Shown here: positions 12,452 to 24,190 of the stretch, piece by piece
How the letters are laid out: every line of letters begins with the position of its first letter
How positions within the stretch are numbered: the stretch's first letter is position 1
NCBI RefSeq assembly: GCF_005239225.2
Contig: NC_133293.1
Span: 20,800,333-20,864,332 of the forward strand
From: Populus alba
Taxonomy: Eukaryota; Streptophyta; Magnoliopsida; Malpighiales; Salicaceae
Direction: 5' to 3'
DNA length: 64,000 nucleotides
Program-made: the position numbers and the translations under genes
The notes under the pieces: model-generated
Told to the model about the DNA's origin: nothing
Seen by the model: only the letters and a program-made list of their open reading frames with translations
Databases searched by the model: none

Positions 12452-13622
12452 TAAAAATACAAACAACATTATTCAAAACTGGACTTTAATTTTATAGTAC
12501 AAAATATTTAAATAATGCTCTAACGGTTAGCCCTTTCTCCTTTTATAAAAATTATATATTTTTTAATTTCATTATGTTTTTCTTAATTCTTTTTTCTCAT
12601 ATTTTTTTTTGAATAGTTATATGAAACTTGTTAGGTTAATTAAATTACCTTGAAACAATATTTTCATAATTTTATTTTAAATTCAAGTTAGATAAAGAAT
12701 TGGATTGAAGATTTAAAAAAAATATTATTTATTTATTTTTTAGTAATAGCTAAGTTGCTTTTAAATTGATCAAATTAACTGAGTTATATTAATAAGTTTT
12801 ATATAATTTAATTTTAAAAATAACACCTAGAACAAAATAATTCTTTATATGCTATATATTTTTTATAATATTAAAAACATATTGATTCGAAACATAACGT
12901 TGTACGAGCTCGCAAACTAGTTAAAATTGGGAAAACTAAAAAGTTGAACAAATTCAGTACAAGTCATGTCCCAAATTTCTTATCTGACGTGGCGACAAAG
13001 TTTTCTGACACCATCAAGCATTACCAAAATTAAAGGGTCTAATCTCTAATCCTAATCCTAATCCTATTCTATCTACTCTAGAGCTCTATAGATAGAAAAC
13101 CAAGAATGAAAAAGAAAAACAAAACAAATCAAAATAACGAATGATCTCCATCATTCAATCGCATGTGCCCATTCTCTCCTCTCTTCTCTTCAACCCCCAC
13201 ACCCGCATCTCCTCCATCAATTTCCACACACAATCCCCTTAACTTCTCCTCCTTTCTTCAATTGTAACGACATTCACTTTTTAGTGTTTTGAAATTTTGC
13301 ATCACCAAAACATCCTTGAAGCTCACAACTTTCATGCACATATACCCATGTTGCAAGAAAAAATAAACACATATTTCTTTAATTCCTGTACAAAATACAT
13401 ATACATGGAAAGAATCTTATTCACTTTTCTTTATCAGAGATGAGAGCATAAAGACTCAAACTTTCCCTCTGATTCTGATCCAATAAAGGGTTCTCTTTTG
13501 ACTTGAAAAACTCACCTCCCAAGATTTGCAGAGAGATAAATTTTGGTTTTTGTTTAGAGAGAAAGTGGGTTTTTGTTAATAATTATTATTATGTGGAGAT
13601 AATTTGATCGAGAAAGAGAGAA
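12452..13622. other. Promoter region of PDK1
   Basis: No gene is seen. The leader just before 13623 is AG-rich (13551-13622). Around 13045-13070 there are short tandem TAATCC units. A bZIP-type box TGACGTGGC is listed separately. Confidence 0.45.
12985..12993 (+). promoter_or_regulatory. bZIP-type ACGT box upstream of PDK1
   Basis: TGACGTGGC contains the ACGT core shared by G-box/C-box type elements bound by plant bZIP factors. It lies about 640 bases before the PDK1 start codon. Function is inferred from the sequence word only. Confidence 0.25.
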
Positions 13623-16600
13623 ATGTTGGAAATGGAGAGGGAGTTTGATTCAAAGTTAAGAATTCAAAGCGGCGATCATCCTTCTTCGTCATCTAACAAC
13701 AATAATGGGAGTGTGCAGAAATCTAAAAGCTTTGCATTCAGAGCACCTCAAGAGAATTTCACTATTCATGATTTTGAGCTTGGCAAGATCTACGGTGTTG
13801 GGTCTTATTCAAAGGTTTGATTTTTTGTTTTGTTTTTTCTTACGTGGGTTTTGTTGGTCTGTTTTGTTTCTTATTCTAGATTAGTGGTTTGTGTTGCTTG
13901 GTTATAATTATGACTAAAGTTTGTATCTTTTATTCATTTTTTCTCTCATGGGAATGTCTTTGATTTATAAGCCTATGCTCGTACTATCATGATCTGATAG
14001 CAGCTTGTAAATCTAATTTGTTCCCTGTATAATGGAAGCTTATATTTAGGAGCGACAGATGTATATTTTCGAGTTGCATGAAGAATGTTTTTGGTTCTGG
14101 CTCAGGGGAGAAATTTCATTTGAAGGGGATGATGGTTTGGCGAATTTGAATTTCTTTTGCTTGGTTTCCGGGAAAGTTGAATGAAGATGAGCAAACGAAA
14201 TTTTAAAACTCACCCTTAATTCTGTCTCTACTTCTTAGAAAACGAAGCTCTAGGTTCGTTTTGATGCTGATATCGTTGTCTTTTCTCGGAAGCCAAATGG
14301 AACATCAGAAGTCTAAGAGGTTTATTCAATTCCCTCCGGGAGCAACAGTCTTACTCTTACAAGTGTAAGTAGGGCCTTTTAGTTGGTTGGATGGTTGGTT
14401 TTGCTCGTGTTATAGGTGACTGGAGAGAGCCTTAGCATGCTGACCCTTTAGTTGCACCATATAATGAGCTACCCCCCCCCCCCTCTCAAATGCCTCACTC
14501 TGAGGATTTCTGATGAATGTTCAATGGGAAAATGAATTATTTTGTTGTGGATATTATGTAGCTCTTATATTCCAGCTCCCTTTTTTGCTTTCGAGCTTCT
14601 TCTAATGAATGCCGAGTATAAAAACTAATGGACTTATCAGGTAGTGAGAGCAAAGAAGAAGGATACAGGAACAGTATATGCCTTGAAGATCATGGACAAA
14701 AAATTCATCACCAAAGAAAATAAAACAGCTTATGTTAAGCTAGAACGCATTGTGCTTGATCAATTGGACCATCCTGGAATTGTGCGGCTCTTTTTTACAT
14801 TTCAGGACAATTATTCTCTGTGTAGGTATCTTGGTGGCAATTCATCCAAGTTTCCATGTTCTTGGAATTGATTTTTTTTTCTTTAACAACACTGGCTATC
14901 ATAAGTTTTTTTTAAGTTGGTTTATCATTTGAGGTCAGTCTATTTTGATTCTGTTGGGCAGATATGGCACTTGAATCCTGTGAAGGTGGAGAACTTTTTG
15001 ACCAAATAACTAGAGTGAGTACCTGTTAAAGAACTTTTCTGCGTTCTTTATTCATTTTGGAAAAGTAAATCCTATAGTTTGTCCTAGCTGTTCCCAATCT
15101 TTTCAGAAATCACAGAACCCAATAGCATGGATTTTTGAAACATTTTGTCTTATAAAGTTAGAATTTGTATTTTGCATTGGTGCCTAATGTAATAAATTTT
15201 TTCTGTATTCTTGTATTATTTAAGAACTTCACATCATTTTGGATATATATAGAAATTAACTTATGGTTTTCATCTTCCATATAGCTTATATTCAAATAAA
15301 GTTGCTCTTGAAACACTTTAGAGTGATTGCATAATGCAATGCACATTTCTTTATTCACATAATATTCAGCAGAATGTCCTTCATTTTTTTTTTTGCAGCA
15401 TGTGATTTATTTTGTTATGAAATATCTATTTTATTGTTCGTGCAGAAAGGCCGTTTATCAGAGGATGAAGCTTGCTTTTATGCTGCAGAAGTTGTTGATG
15501 CTCTTGAATATATACATAGCATGGGATTAATACATCGAGATATAAAGGTAATTTCCTAGTCCATAGCTCTTTTTTCTTTATTTGGAAACTGAGCTAAAGG
15601 TCTTTTGAATGGCAGCCAGAGAATTTGCTACTTACTGCAGAAGGACACATTAAAATTGCTGATTTTGGGAGTGTGAAGCCCATGCAAGATAGTTGCATTA
15701 CTGTCCTTCCAAATGCGGCTTCAGGTAATACTAGAACTTATCATCTACAATTGTTCATTATTATCTTTTTTTTAGCTGCATGTTATTTTTCTTACTTTTC
15801 CTCTGTTCAGATGATAAGGCTTGCACATTTGTGGGAACAGCGGCATATGTCCCTCCAGAAGTCCTTAACTCTTCTCCTGCAACTTTTGGGTAAGTGACTC
15901 AACATTAATCCAACTAGATAAATTTTATAATTGGAATAAGTTTTAGGTGTGTTATGATTGTTTTTTCCCTTTGTGTTGGGGTGAGGGGGTGTCAATATTG
16001 TTTTTCATGGTTGAGCTTATTTCCAATTTAATGAAGTCTTGGGTATGGGGGATAACCTTTTTGCTCTTTTGACCACATTCAAACAGAAATGACCTCTGGG
16101 CACTTGGCTGCACTTTGTACCAGATGCTTTCAGGGACTTCTCCTTTCAAAGATGCAAGTGAATGGCTTATATTTCAAAGAATTATTGCCCGGGATATAAG
16201 GTTTCCTGATTATTTTTCAGGAGAAGCAAGAGACCTCATTGACCACTTATTAGTAAGCTACAAAGCTTTCGTACATTAGACTTTAGATTTTTTTCAAGCT
16301 CACTGTTTTCTGGTGAATGCTCCTTCATTCTCCTTTTTGTTCTCTTCTATATCTATAGATAAAACATCCCTGCTTGGTCAATGGTAAGAGCTTTGCTATT
16401 GCAGTACAAGCATTTCCAGATTCAAGTTTTGAGATCATATTACATAACTATAGTTTGGCGTGGCCTTTAACTCATTAAAATTGCACAGTAACAATGGCTA
16501 GGAAACCCATGGGGTACAGTCTACTACATCTGATATAGTGGGTTTTTTCAGGATGATCTAGAGGTCTGGGAACAGGTTGGAAGATGTGTGGGCTTACTAT

Positions 16601-18682
16601 CTTTGTTTAGTGCATGGATGGATCCATGGGGGGCTGGGGCTAAGCTATCCTCTGTCCCTACTAAAACATTGTAATTTAGTCCTTTACTTTATGTTCAAGA
16701 AATTGTTTTTGGTTGTTTACAGCATCTATTTGTTTGTGTTAACACTGAATGCCTGGATGTTAATGCGATTACACTTTCGAGGCACATGACTAATGACAAA
16801 GGACAAGGTCATATCATGGTGGTGCATGGTAGCTGGGTCTCCCTTGGAATAAGATGTGAAATTTATAAGCCTTAACCTTATAAAGTTCGTGATTTAGGCC
16901 TTTGATCTTCCATCTTACAATGTTGTAGGATATAGATCCCAGCAGACGACCTGGTGCTGGACGTGGTGGGTATGCTGAGCTCAAGAACCATCCTTTCTTT
17001 GAGGGTGTTGACTGGAAGAATTTAAGAGGAGAAACCCCTCCTAAACTTGTTTCGGAGCCAATGGTATGACAACACTGCTTTAAAGTATTATGTGCGAAGG
17101 ATTTCAAAATTCCTTTGCATATTTCCTCTCCAGGCTAATAATCTTTAGACTTCTAATCTCTCTCCTTACTCATGTACCAGGTGCAATCAGGTGACAGTGA
17201 CCATGACTCTGGGTCTCCATATAACCCTACACATGCTGGAGACAGTTCTTTGACACAAAAAGATGGAAATGCTGGGGTCTCATCACCTGCTGAAGCAACT
17301 GCTCACATAACTAGACTTGCTTCAATAGACTCCTTTGATTCCAAATGGTATTGGCTTAACACCTTTTACTCTATGCACATGTCTTGCCTTTATATATGCC
17401 CCTTTTCTGCTTCTCTCTACAAGTCTGATTCTTTGCATGCAAAATATCTTGGCTTAAACATTGTGAGATATATTTTTTGAGACTCTTGTTGTTGCCTAAC
17501 ACGAGTCTTGGAAGTTAAAAGAATGTGCAGAGGATATGGTTCTACTCAACCACCATCCAAGTTGGAACTAATTTTTTTATTTAAGTTCCTTGCATTCCTT
17601 GTCTTGTGCACCTAATCAATTCCTTCGATTTATGTAACCTTTGAGTTCATGCTTGGAGTAATTCAAGTCAAGGAAAGATGGACTCTCTTCTGAACTCACA
17701 GAGGATATGTCTTGACATACTGGATTGAATTGGATTTTTTTCTGTTTTCACCGTACACTCTTCTTGAACCTAAAGGATGGTTTTGACATAAAAGTTGAAG
17801 CAATTTTTTTACTTTGACCTCAAGGAAGTTGACCATTTAACATCACCAAAAAGCTGGTACAGCTTGTTTCTTGGAAGAAATTTAAATGACTCTTGTGTTG
17901 GTTGATTTGCTTCCATCTTCTCAAAGCTTCAAAAGAATGCCGCAATGAAGTTATTTTAATTGATAAATCTTAAGTGGTGGTTTTTCCTTTCCCTCTTCTT
18001 TGTTTCCAGACTACTTGGAAGTATATCTAACATGTAGGATATCCATGTTACCAGGCAACAGTTTTTGGATCCAGGGGAATCTGTTCTTATGATTGCAATG
18101 GTGAAGAAATTACAGAAACTGACGAGCAAGAAGGTGCAGCTTATCCTTACCAACAAGCCAAAGTTGATTTACGTGGACCCTTCAAAGTTAGTGGTGAAGG
18201 GAAATATAATTTGGTCTGACAATTCTGATGACCTGAGCGTCCAGGTTACAAGTCCTTCACATTTCAAGATCTGTACGGTATGCCTCTTTTTTACCATGTC
18301 ATTTCACTGATTAAATCGTAGGCAGTTTTTTCATTATAAATCAGTGCCATATCCAAACCTGGGTGCCATTTCATGGAATCTCGGGCTCTCAAAATGATGA
18401 AAATGCATAAATAATTTGATTTTAGGAGTTCAGACCTCTGCTGCATGGCTTTTTGACCCTCATCCTATACAGTGATGGTTTGATTAAAAATTCTAACTAC
18501 AGGGGATCATTCACCAGTTTATATCCCTTCATTCTCCCCACCCCTCACCCCCTCTGCATTTTCCCATCATTTTCTGACGTAGTTATGTGCTCATTCAGCC
18601 GAAGAAGGTAAGGTCATTTGAAGACGCTAAGCAGAGAGCTTGGCAGTGGAAAAAGGCAATCGAGAGTCTTCAAAACCAGTGA
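13623..18682 (+). CDS. PDK1: 3-phosphoinositide-dependent protein kinase 1
   Basis: Eleven exons: 13623-13814, 14641-14821, 14962-15014, 15446-15547, 15616-15724, 15811-15889, 16087-16252, 16929-17063, 17181-17347, 18055-18277 and 18599-18682, giving 496 residues, close to Arabidopsis PDK1 (At5g04510). The kinase domain spans ~48-312: glycine loop at 54-65 ([12 protein letters not shown]), catalytic Lys80 in [16 protein letters not shown] from 172, DFG at 192-194, and an activation segment ending [12 protein letters not shown]-terminal PH domain (~385-496) should bind phosphoinositides and phosphatidic acid. PDK1 phosphorylates the activation loop of AGC kinases. The spacer between the domains is Ser/Thr-rich. 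The ATG at 13623 opens exon 1, and every junction keeps phase. A C12 tract lies in intron 1. Confidence 0.95.
14472..14483 (+). repeat. C12 homopolymer in PDK1 intron 1
   Basis: Twelve consecutive C residues inside intron 1, well away from the acceptor at 14640. Confidence 0.75.
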
Positions 18683-19465
18683 AAATCTGTTTGTGGATGT
18701 GACAAACATTCTGTTGTTTTGATATAGCAGAGGAACTTCGGGATTCTTAAAACAGTCGACACCCCAAACGATTATTTATTTTGTGGAAGAGATTCGAGTA
18801 ACAAGTTTGGCTTCTTCAAGGTGCAAAGCTGCCCCGTCAAGCTCTCCCCATCCCACTTGCTTAGAACTAGCTTTGCAATGGGGGCTTCTCTGTGTTTTGT
18901 GCTTTTAATGGAAGAAATGTACAACGCAAGTCTTGATTGCTGGGTTTGTAGGGGAGGGCTAGGGTTCACAACTTAATGGATTTAAAGTTCCAAGCCACTA
19001 ATGAAAAGTATGAGATTTTTACAGGTGAAAATTTATCCTCACCATGCCTTGTGTGCAGATTACGAGGTCTACCATGGCTGGATTTCTTTATGGAAACATG
19101 TCCAGAAAATTAAGAATAAATAAAAAAAATAAAAATACTGATGTAATCTGAGCACATAAACATTTTGATAGCTACTGTTGGAGAACCCAACAGGTACATA
19201 TTAGCAAATTTGCCATCAGTAAAATAGGACAAGGACATATGCTTGGTATGTAAGGGTCGGGTTCCCAGGAGGTAGCAGCCGCAAATCACGTTTCTCTTCA
19301 AAAATTCAGAAACCATAACTTAAAATTCTTTTAATCTCTTCATCCTAAACGCCTGCAGGTATGATGATTATATAGCTTTTCAAACGAGGAGTTGCCATTT
19401 TAATTCTTTGTAACATGTCTTTAATTTCTCTATTCTTTTTTCACAAATTTAAATTATTATTATTT

Positions 19466-19468
<3 letters not shown>

Positions 19469-19505
<37 letters not shown>
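19469..19505 (+). repeat. (TA)n microsatellite
   Basis: About 18 uninterrupted TA units in the space between the PDK1 and DUF455 genes. Confidence 0.9.
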
Positions 19506-19507
<2 letters not shown>

Positions 19508-19789
19508 CTTGATTTTACACGTTAATCCTTGTTTGTATTAGCTTTAAATTTAAGAGCGATCCCATCTCTCACTCAATTAAGGATATCCCCTCCCAGGTGT
19601 TTCGCATTTAATAATGAAAGTTTTGAATGAAGCAATCTTGGTAATTGATTTAGTTAATTTAAAACTATATTGTTTTAATAATTTTTTTTAAAAATTAAAA
19701 TAACATCCCTTAGAAAAAAGAAAAAAACACCAGACCAATTAGATCTTAACTCCTGATAAAACCTAGCCTGGGCAGTTCTATTATATCTG

Positions 19790-19975
19790 TTTAGAAATAG
19801 AGTAAAAGTTAAAAAATAATTTTTGCTTGAAAAAGTATTAAAAAATATTTTTAAAAATTTATTTTAAACATCAACATATCAAAACAATTTAAAAATACAT
19901 AAAAAATATTTTAAAACTAAAAAAAATTTAAAAATACAATGCCAAACATCATCTAAGTAAAAAAAAAAAAAAAAA
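19790..19975. repeat. AT-rich MITE-like repeat, copy 3
   Basis: Shows the family layout: an AAAAATAATTTTTGCTTGAA-like arm, an internal ACATCAACATATCAAAACAA motif, and an end containing ATGCCAAACATCATCT. Orientation appears opposite to copies 1 and 2. Boundaries are approximate. Confidence 0.5.
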
Positions 19976-20599
19976 AGGCTTGCCTCCTCTCAAATGTATC
20001 ATTTGCTCGTTTTCCGCCCTAAGATACGTCGAGCCTTGTTCCTTTGGCCAAAGAATTTTGCTGCCAAGTTGACTTCTTTGCAATATCTAAAAACTAGATG
20101 CCGGGAGGTCGATGAAACCGTTGGAAACTACAAAATCCACATGAAAAATTGGAGACCACGGGGGCCGGAATGGATCATTGATGAATCTAGTACCCCTTTT
20201 TTAATCATCTCCCTCGCATTTAACCTCCACCTCCAGCAACAATGAGAACATGCCAAATGAATATTTAGAGGCCACAGAGGATAATTTTAGGCTTCAGTGC
20301 CATCCACTCAGCCTTAAGTTAAAATGGCTAAACGAATGGACTAATCATGGGAAAAGGTCAATCCAGGGGAATTCAAAGACAACCTGGGCCAGGTGAAGGC
20401 CGTGGCAAATTTTGGGAGTCTCTTACAACCTCGTTGGAGGTTGTATACATAAAAAGCGTTCATGTCTGTTCCCAAATCCCAAGTCTACCTTTAATCCCAC
20501 ATCAGGGTCAGGGCACATGAGACTTGAAATACGTGTTTACTGCAGTACAAAGGAATTTCTGGAAACAGAATCACTATCCTCGGAACATTGCTCAGTGAA

Positions 20600-22357
20600 T
20601 TAAATACCAGGATTAGCATTCTGGACCTCTTTGACAGCTAGAGGTTCATACCATTGAGGACCAAATCCAGCAGCTTTCCTTGCTTCCTCGTTAAAGGGAG
20701 GCTTCAATGGTCCTCTGAAGCGAGTTCTCACTATAGCATGAAATTTCTGAATCACCTCTTCATCCCCCCCCGTAGAAATTTCAGTTTCCTCGTCTCCATT
20801 TTCTTCAGATGACAAGTTGTCTCTACTTAAAGCTGGAGTTTTAGACCTCAAGCATAGATACTTAAACCACTTCACTCCAGCTGCACAATGGGTTATCTCT
20901 TCTGGATAAACTACTGTCTCCAATAAATCTGCTGTTTCGTTGTCACCTCCGTTGCGGAATCGAGATATGGTTGTTGGCAGCACATCAAGTCCCCTGGCCT
21001 GCATGTTAACCGAAATCAATAAATCAAGCAGCATACATGAAAGGAATATTTGGATTATATAAGGCTAAAGTCAACTACAGGTTTTGCATAAGATTTTGAA
21101 TATATGTTTTCCTTTGTCCATATGATCCATAAGTTTTGTCATGTAGACCACTTCAATAAAATTGTCGAGTCTACTTCAGCTAAAAGATTCTTTTTCAAAA
21201 AACAAAAGGAGTTTCTTTATCAGAAATACAAATCTGTGCGTTTATACACACATAAAAAAACAATAAAATGGAAGCGATTTCAACTTTTGATGTTGATGCT
21301 ACTTGCATTCCATTAAAACGAGTTTTTGTTTTTTTTAGCTCACATTACCAAAATAACCCAGCTAGAAACTTATTTATGAAAATAGAAAACTTCATTGATA
21401 CGCGCATGTGTCACATGCACATGCTTAAAATTGCAATGGCCCTAGATTAAGCAGATAATAACATGCACAACCTTTAAATTTGAGTTGGACGCACATCTAA
21501 CACATGCACGTCTCAATGAACTTTGCTATTTTCACAGACAAATTTCTGAGTGTGCTATTTTGCAAAATTGTTTTGGCCACTGTGCTAATTAAAAAAAAAA
21601 GTCTTCAAATAAGGCAGAGAGTAAGTGAAAAAACAAGCATGCATGCACCTCGTGAACACAATGCTCTATTGCCAAACGAGCTAAGAGGTCCTTTGAAGTA
21701 GCGATGGCTGAGTCCCACAAGCCATCATGAGCTGGTAAAGCCCCATAAGAAGAACCCAATTCTTCAAGCCGTTTTGCTAGAAGAGTAAAGTGTCTGCCCT
21801 CATCTTGCGCAACCTTCACAAAATCCGTGAAGAACTCTCTTGGCATTCCCTCTTGCTTACCAAACCGAGCAATTATATCCTACAACAATCTCCTTCATAA
21901 ATACATTAACAACACCAAATTATGAAGCCAGGGAGAGAGAGAGAGTACCCAAGACAAGTCAATAGCCCAACTTTCAGTATGCACAAGACTATGCACAATA
22001 GCCTGCCTGCTCTGCAAGCTACCAGCTTTCCCAAGCTTTGGCATCAAACTTGGTGAAACCAACCTTACCTGCACCACATTTCTTTTCCACTTAGTCATAT
22101 CATCGAACATTTAATAAGCATCCAGAAACACCAAGTATAAAAAAGAAGTGCTATACATTAGCGAGCCTGGCGGGGCGATCGGGCACGGGGAAGTCGAGGG
22201 AAGGGTTGTAAGCCTGAAAAATGGACCCTTGTTGCCATTTAGAAGCCACTAAATCGCCTAGCTTTGCCTTCTCGAATGGGTCCCCTGTGTTAAGTACCCT
22301 TAGCGCCGCTTCCACTAGCGTCTCGCTCTCTAATTCTGGCTGTCGCCTCATCATCAC
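20600..22357 (-). CDS. DUF455 ferritin-like protein
   Basis: Four exons read on the minus strand: 22357-22157, 22068-21949, 21879-21649 and 20998-20600, all in phase 0, giving 316 residues. It matches the DUF455 family (PF04305; relatives include Arabidopsis At5g04520 and bacterial HI_0077-type proteins). The sequence shows a ferritin-like di-metal ligand pattern: Glu99 (HTESW), Glu134 and His137 (QDEGRH), Glu184 (HCVHE, with Glu179 as an alternative), then Glu218 and His221 (PEEITH). This is the E..ExxH..E..ExxH layout of di-iron carboxylate proteins such as MiaE-type hydroxylases. The substrate is unknown, and no function has been proven for the plant members as far as I know. No transit peptide is evident. 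The start at 22357 is the first of three consecutive Met codons. Confidence 0.92.
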
Positions 22358-24027
22358 TGTCTCTCGCTCACTCTATTTACTCCTCCTATTATTATTGTTT
22401 TATTAGATAGTAATAAGAGAATAGTGATTAAACTTGTACCGGGTTAACCCGGCTAAGAGCCCGAGTTGACCCAGCTAAAAGACCAGGTCTTAAGTTATAC
22501 AGCTTCACCTGGTTTAACTTAAAAAAATAATTTTTTTTTTGAAATTTTAATATTTTACATAAAAAAATTAAAAAATAATTCATATAGATGTAAATTATAT
22601 ATGCTATGAAAAAGTAAATTTTAAAATATTATTTAATTAATATTGAAAATATATTATCTTCTCCTTTGAGATTTAAATATTTACATTATAAAAATTTATT
22701 ATCTCATGTTAATTTTTTTTAATATAAAATATATGTAATAACAAATTTTTAATCATATATTAAAAAATTAAAATATTTTTTTTGATGTTTATATAATAAA
22801 CTTTGAAATGAATTGGTAATAATAATAATAAAATGATAGACCCACGCATATAATATTAAACCAAACAAGAAAAAAACCTCTTATTAACCCCTTGTACAAC
22901 ACTTATGCTTCCGAACCTGTTGTTTTTTACCCTTAAACTGGAACACCATTTTAGCTTCTCCACTAAAACTCTATTGGATACTACTTTGTTACGTGGAACA
23001 CCCACCCAGAAAAAAAATAAGAGTATTCATAGGGGAATAACTAAAATAAAATACTTATAGATCATCATAAAATAAAAAAAGAAAAAAAAAAAGAAAAACA
23101 TCTTAGAGAATAGTTAAATTATCACTTTAAAAAATAAAAATATTTCCTTTAAGTATTATCACCACTTTTCAAATAGGGTAGACAAATAAAACAAGACCAA
23201 ACTTTTGCTAAAAACATTAGAAATAGAATAAAACACTTGGAAAAAAAAATTATTTGAAAAAAATTAAGGCGCCTGAGAGAAATTATTAGTTGATTTTTCA
23301 CAAGTAAAAAAATAAAATAAAAAAATAAAAAATTATTTGAAATGCATTTAAAAAACTAAAAAAACAAAATAAAAAACTCAAGAGTAACTATTAGTTGAAA
23401 TATTTATAAAATAATAAACACAGGATATTTGAATAATATTTAGGAGCTGGAATATTTTTTACCAAACAAAAGGAATTATTAGTGAAATATACTGGTCTAT
23501 TTATATAATTTTTTTCATTGTTTATTTTATTGAACATGAACAAATTTATCTGCTGCATAATAATAATAATAATATTATTATTATTAACATGTAGGATAAA
23601 TCAATGGACTTTTATGATCAATATTTATTTGAGCAGCGAATTAGGTTAGTCTAATAGGTTTGAATTGGGTTAATTAGATTTTATCGACTCTATTTAACTT
23701 GAAATCAAACCGAAATTATATTTCAAATCACAGTTTTTTTAAGTAAAATTATTATGAACCAAACTATATCCTAAACAGTGAATACCTTCATTAAAAAAAC
23801 AAAAACAAAAACAATACAGAAAACAAGTCCTGTTCCAACGACACGACGTCCTATATCACACCGACTCTGCGTCTTCGATTGACTCTTATGGGCTTCAAGT
23901 CGGGCCCAACCTTAAACCCCGAGGGAAAAGATAAATAAATAATAAAAAAGAAGAAATTAATTAAACCCTGCTCCATTTCGTGAATTTTCATCGGAAAATT
24001 GAGAAAGCTCAAAAGAAATCGAAGGGG
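22358..24027. other. Divergent intergenic region between the DUF455 and cap methyltransferase genes
   Basis: AT-rich, with words of the GGGTTAACCCGG type at about 22440, an (ATA)n tract near 22820, and an ATA/TTA near-palindrome near 23560-23585. At 1.7 kb it is too long for a compact shared promoter. No gene is seen. Confidence 0.5.
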
Positions 24028-24156
24028 ATGAGCGGGTTTCCGATACCGAGAACTGAGTCAACTCACCATCGACTCTACGAGTTCGCTAAATCTGCCATCA
24101 TTAAAATCTTTGCCCACCCCTATGCCACTGTCAGTAATACTAACCCCTATCTCTCT

Positions 24157-24190
<34 letters not shown>

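Larger units (their letters stand above)
18683..20599. other. Convergent intergenic region between PDK1 and the DUF455 gene
   Basis: It contains the PDK1 3' UTR (probably to ~19000), a TA microsatellite at 19469-19505, an AT-rich MITE-like copy at ~19790-19975, and the 3' flank of the DUF455 gene on the other strand. Open frames here (for example 19994-20245 and 20412-20603) resemble no protein I know and are not called. Confidence 0.5.

Noticed and set aside
23980..24027. An upstream GTG start extending the cap methyltransferase
   Set aside because: A non-ATG start is not needed; the ATG at 24028 begins the conserved MSGFPIPRTES region.
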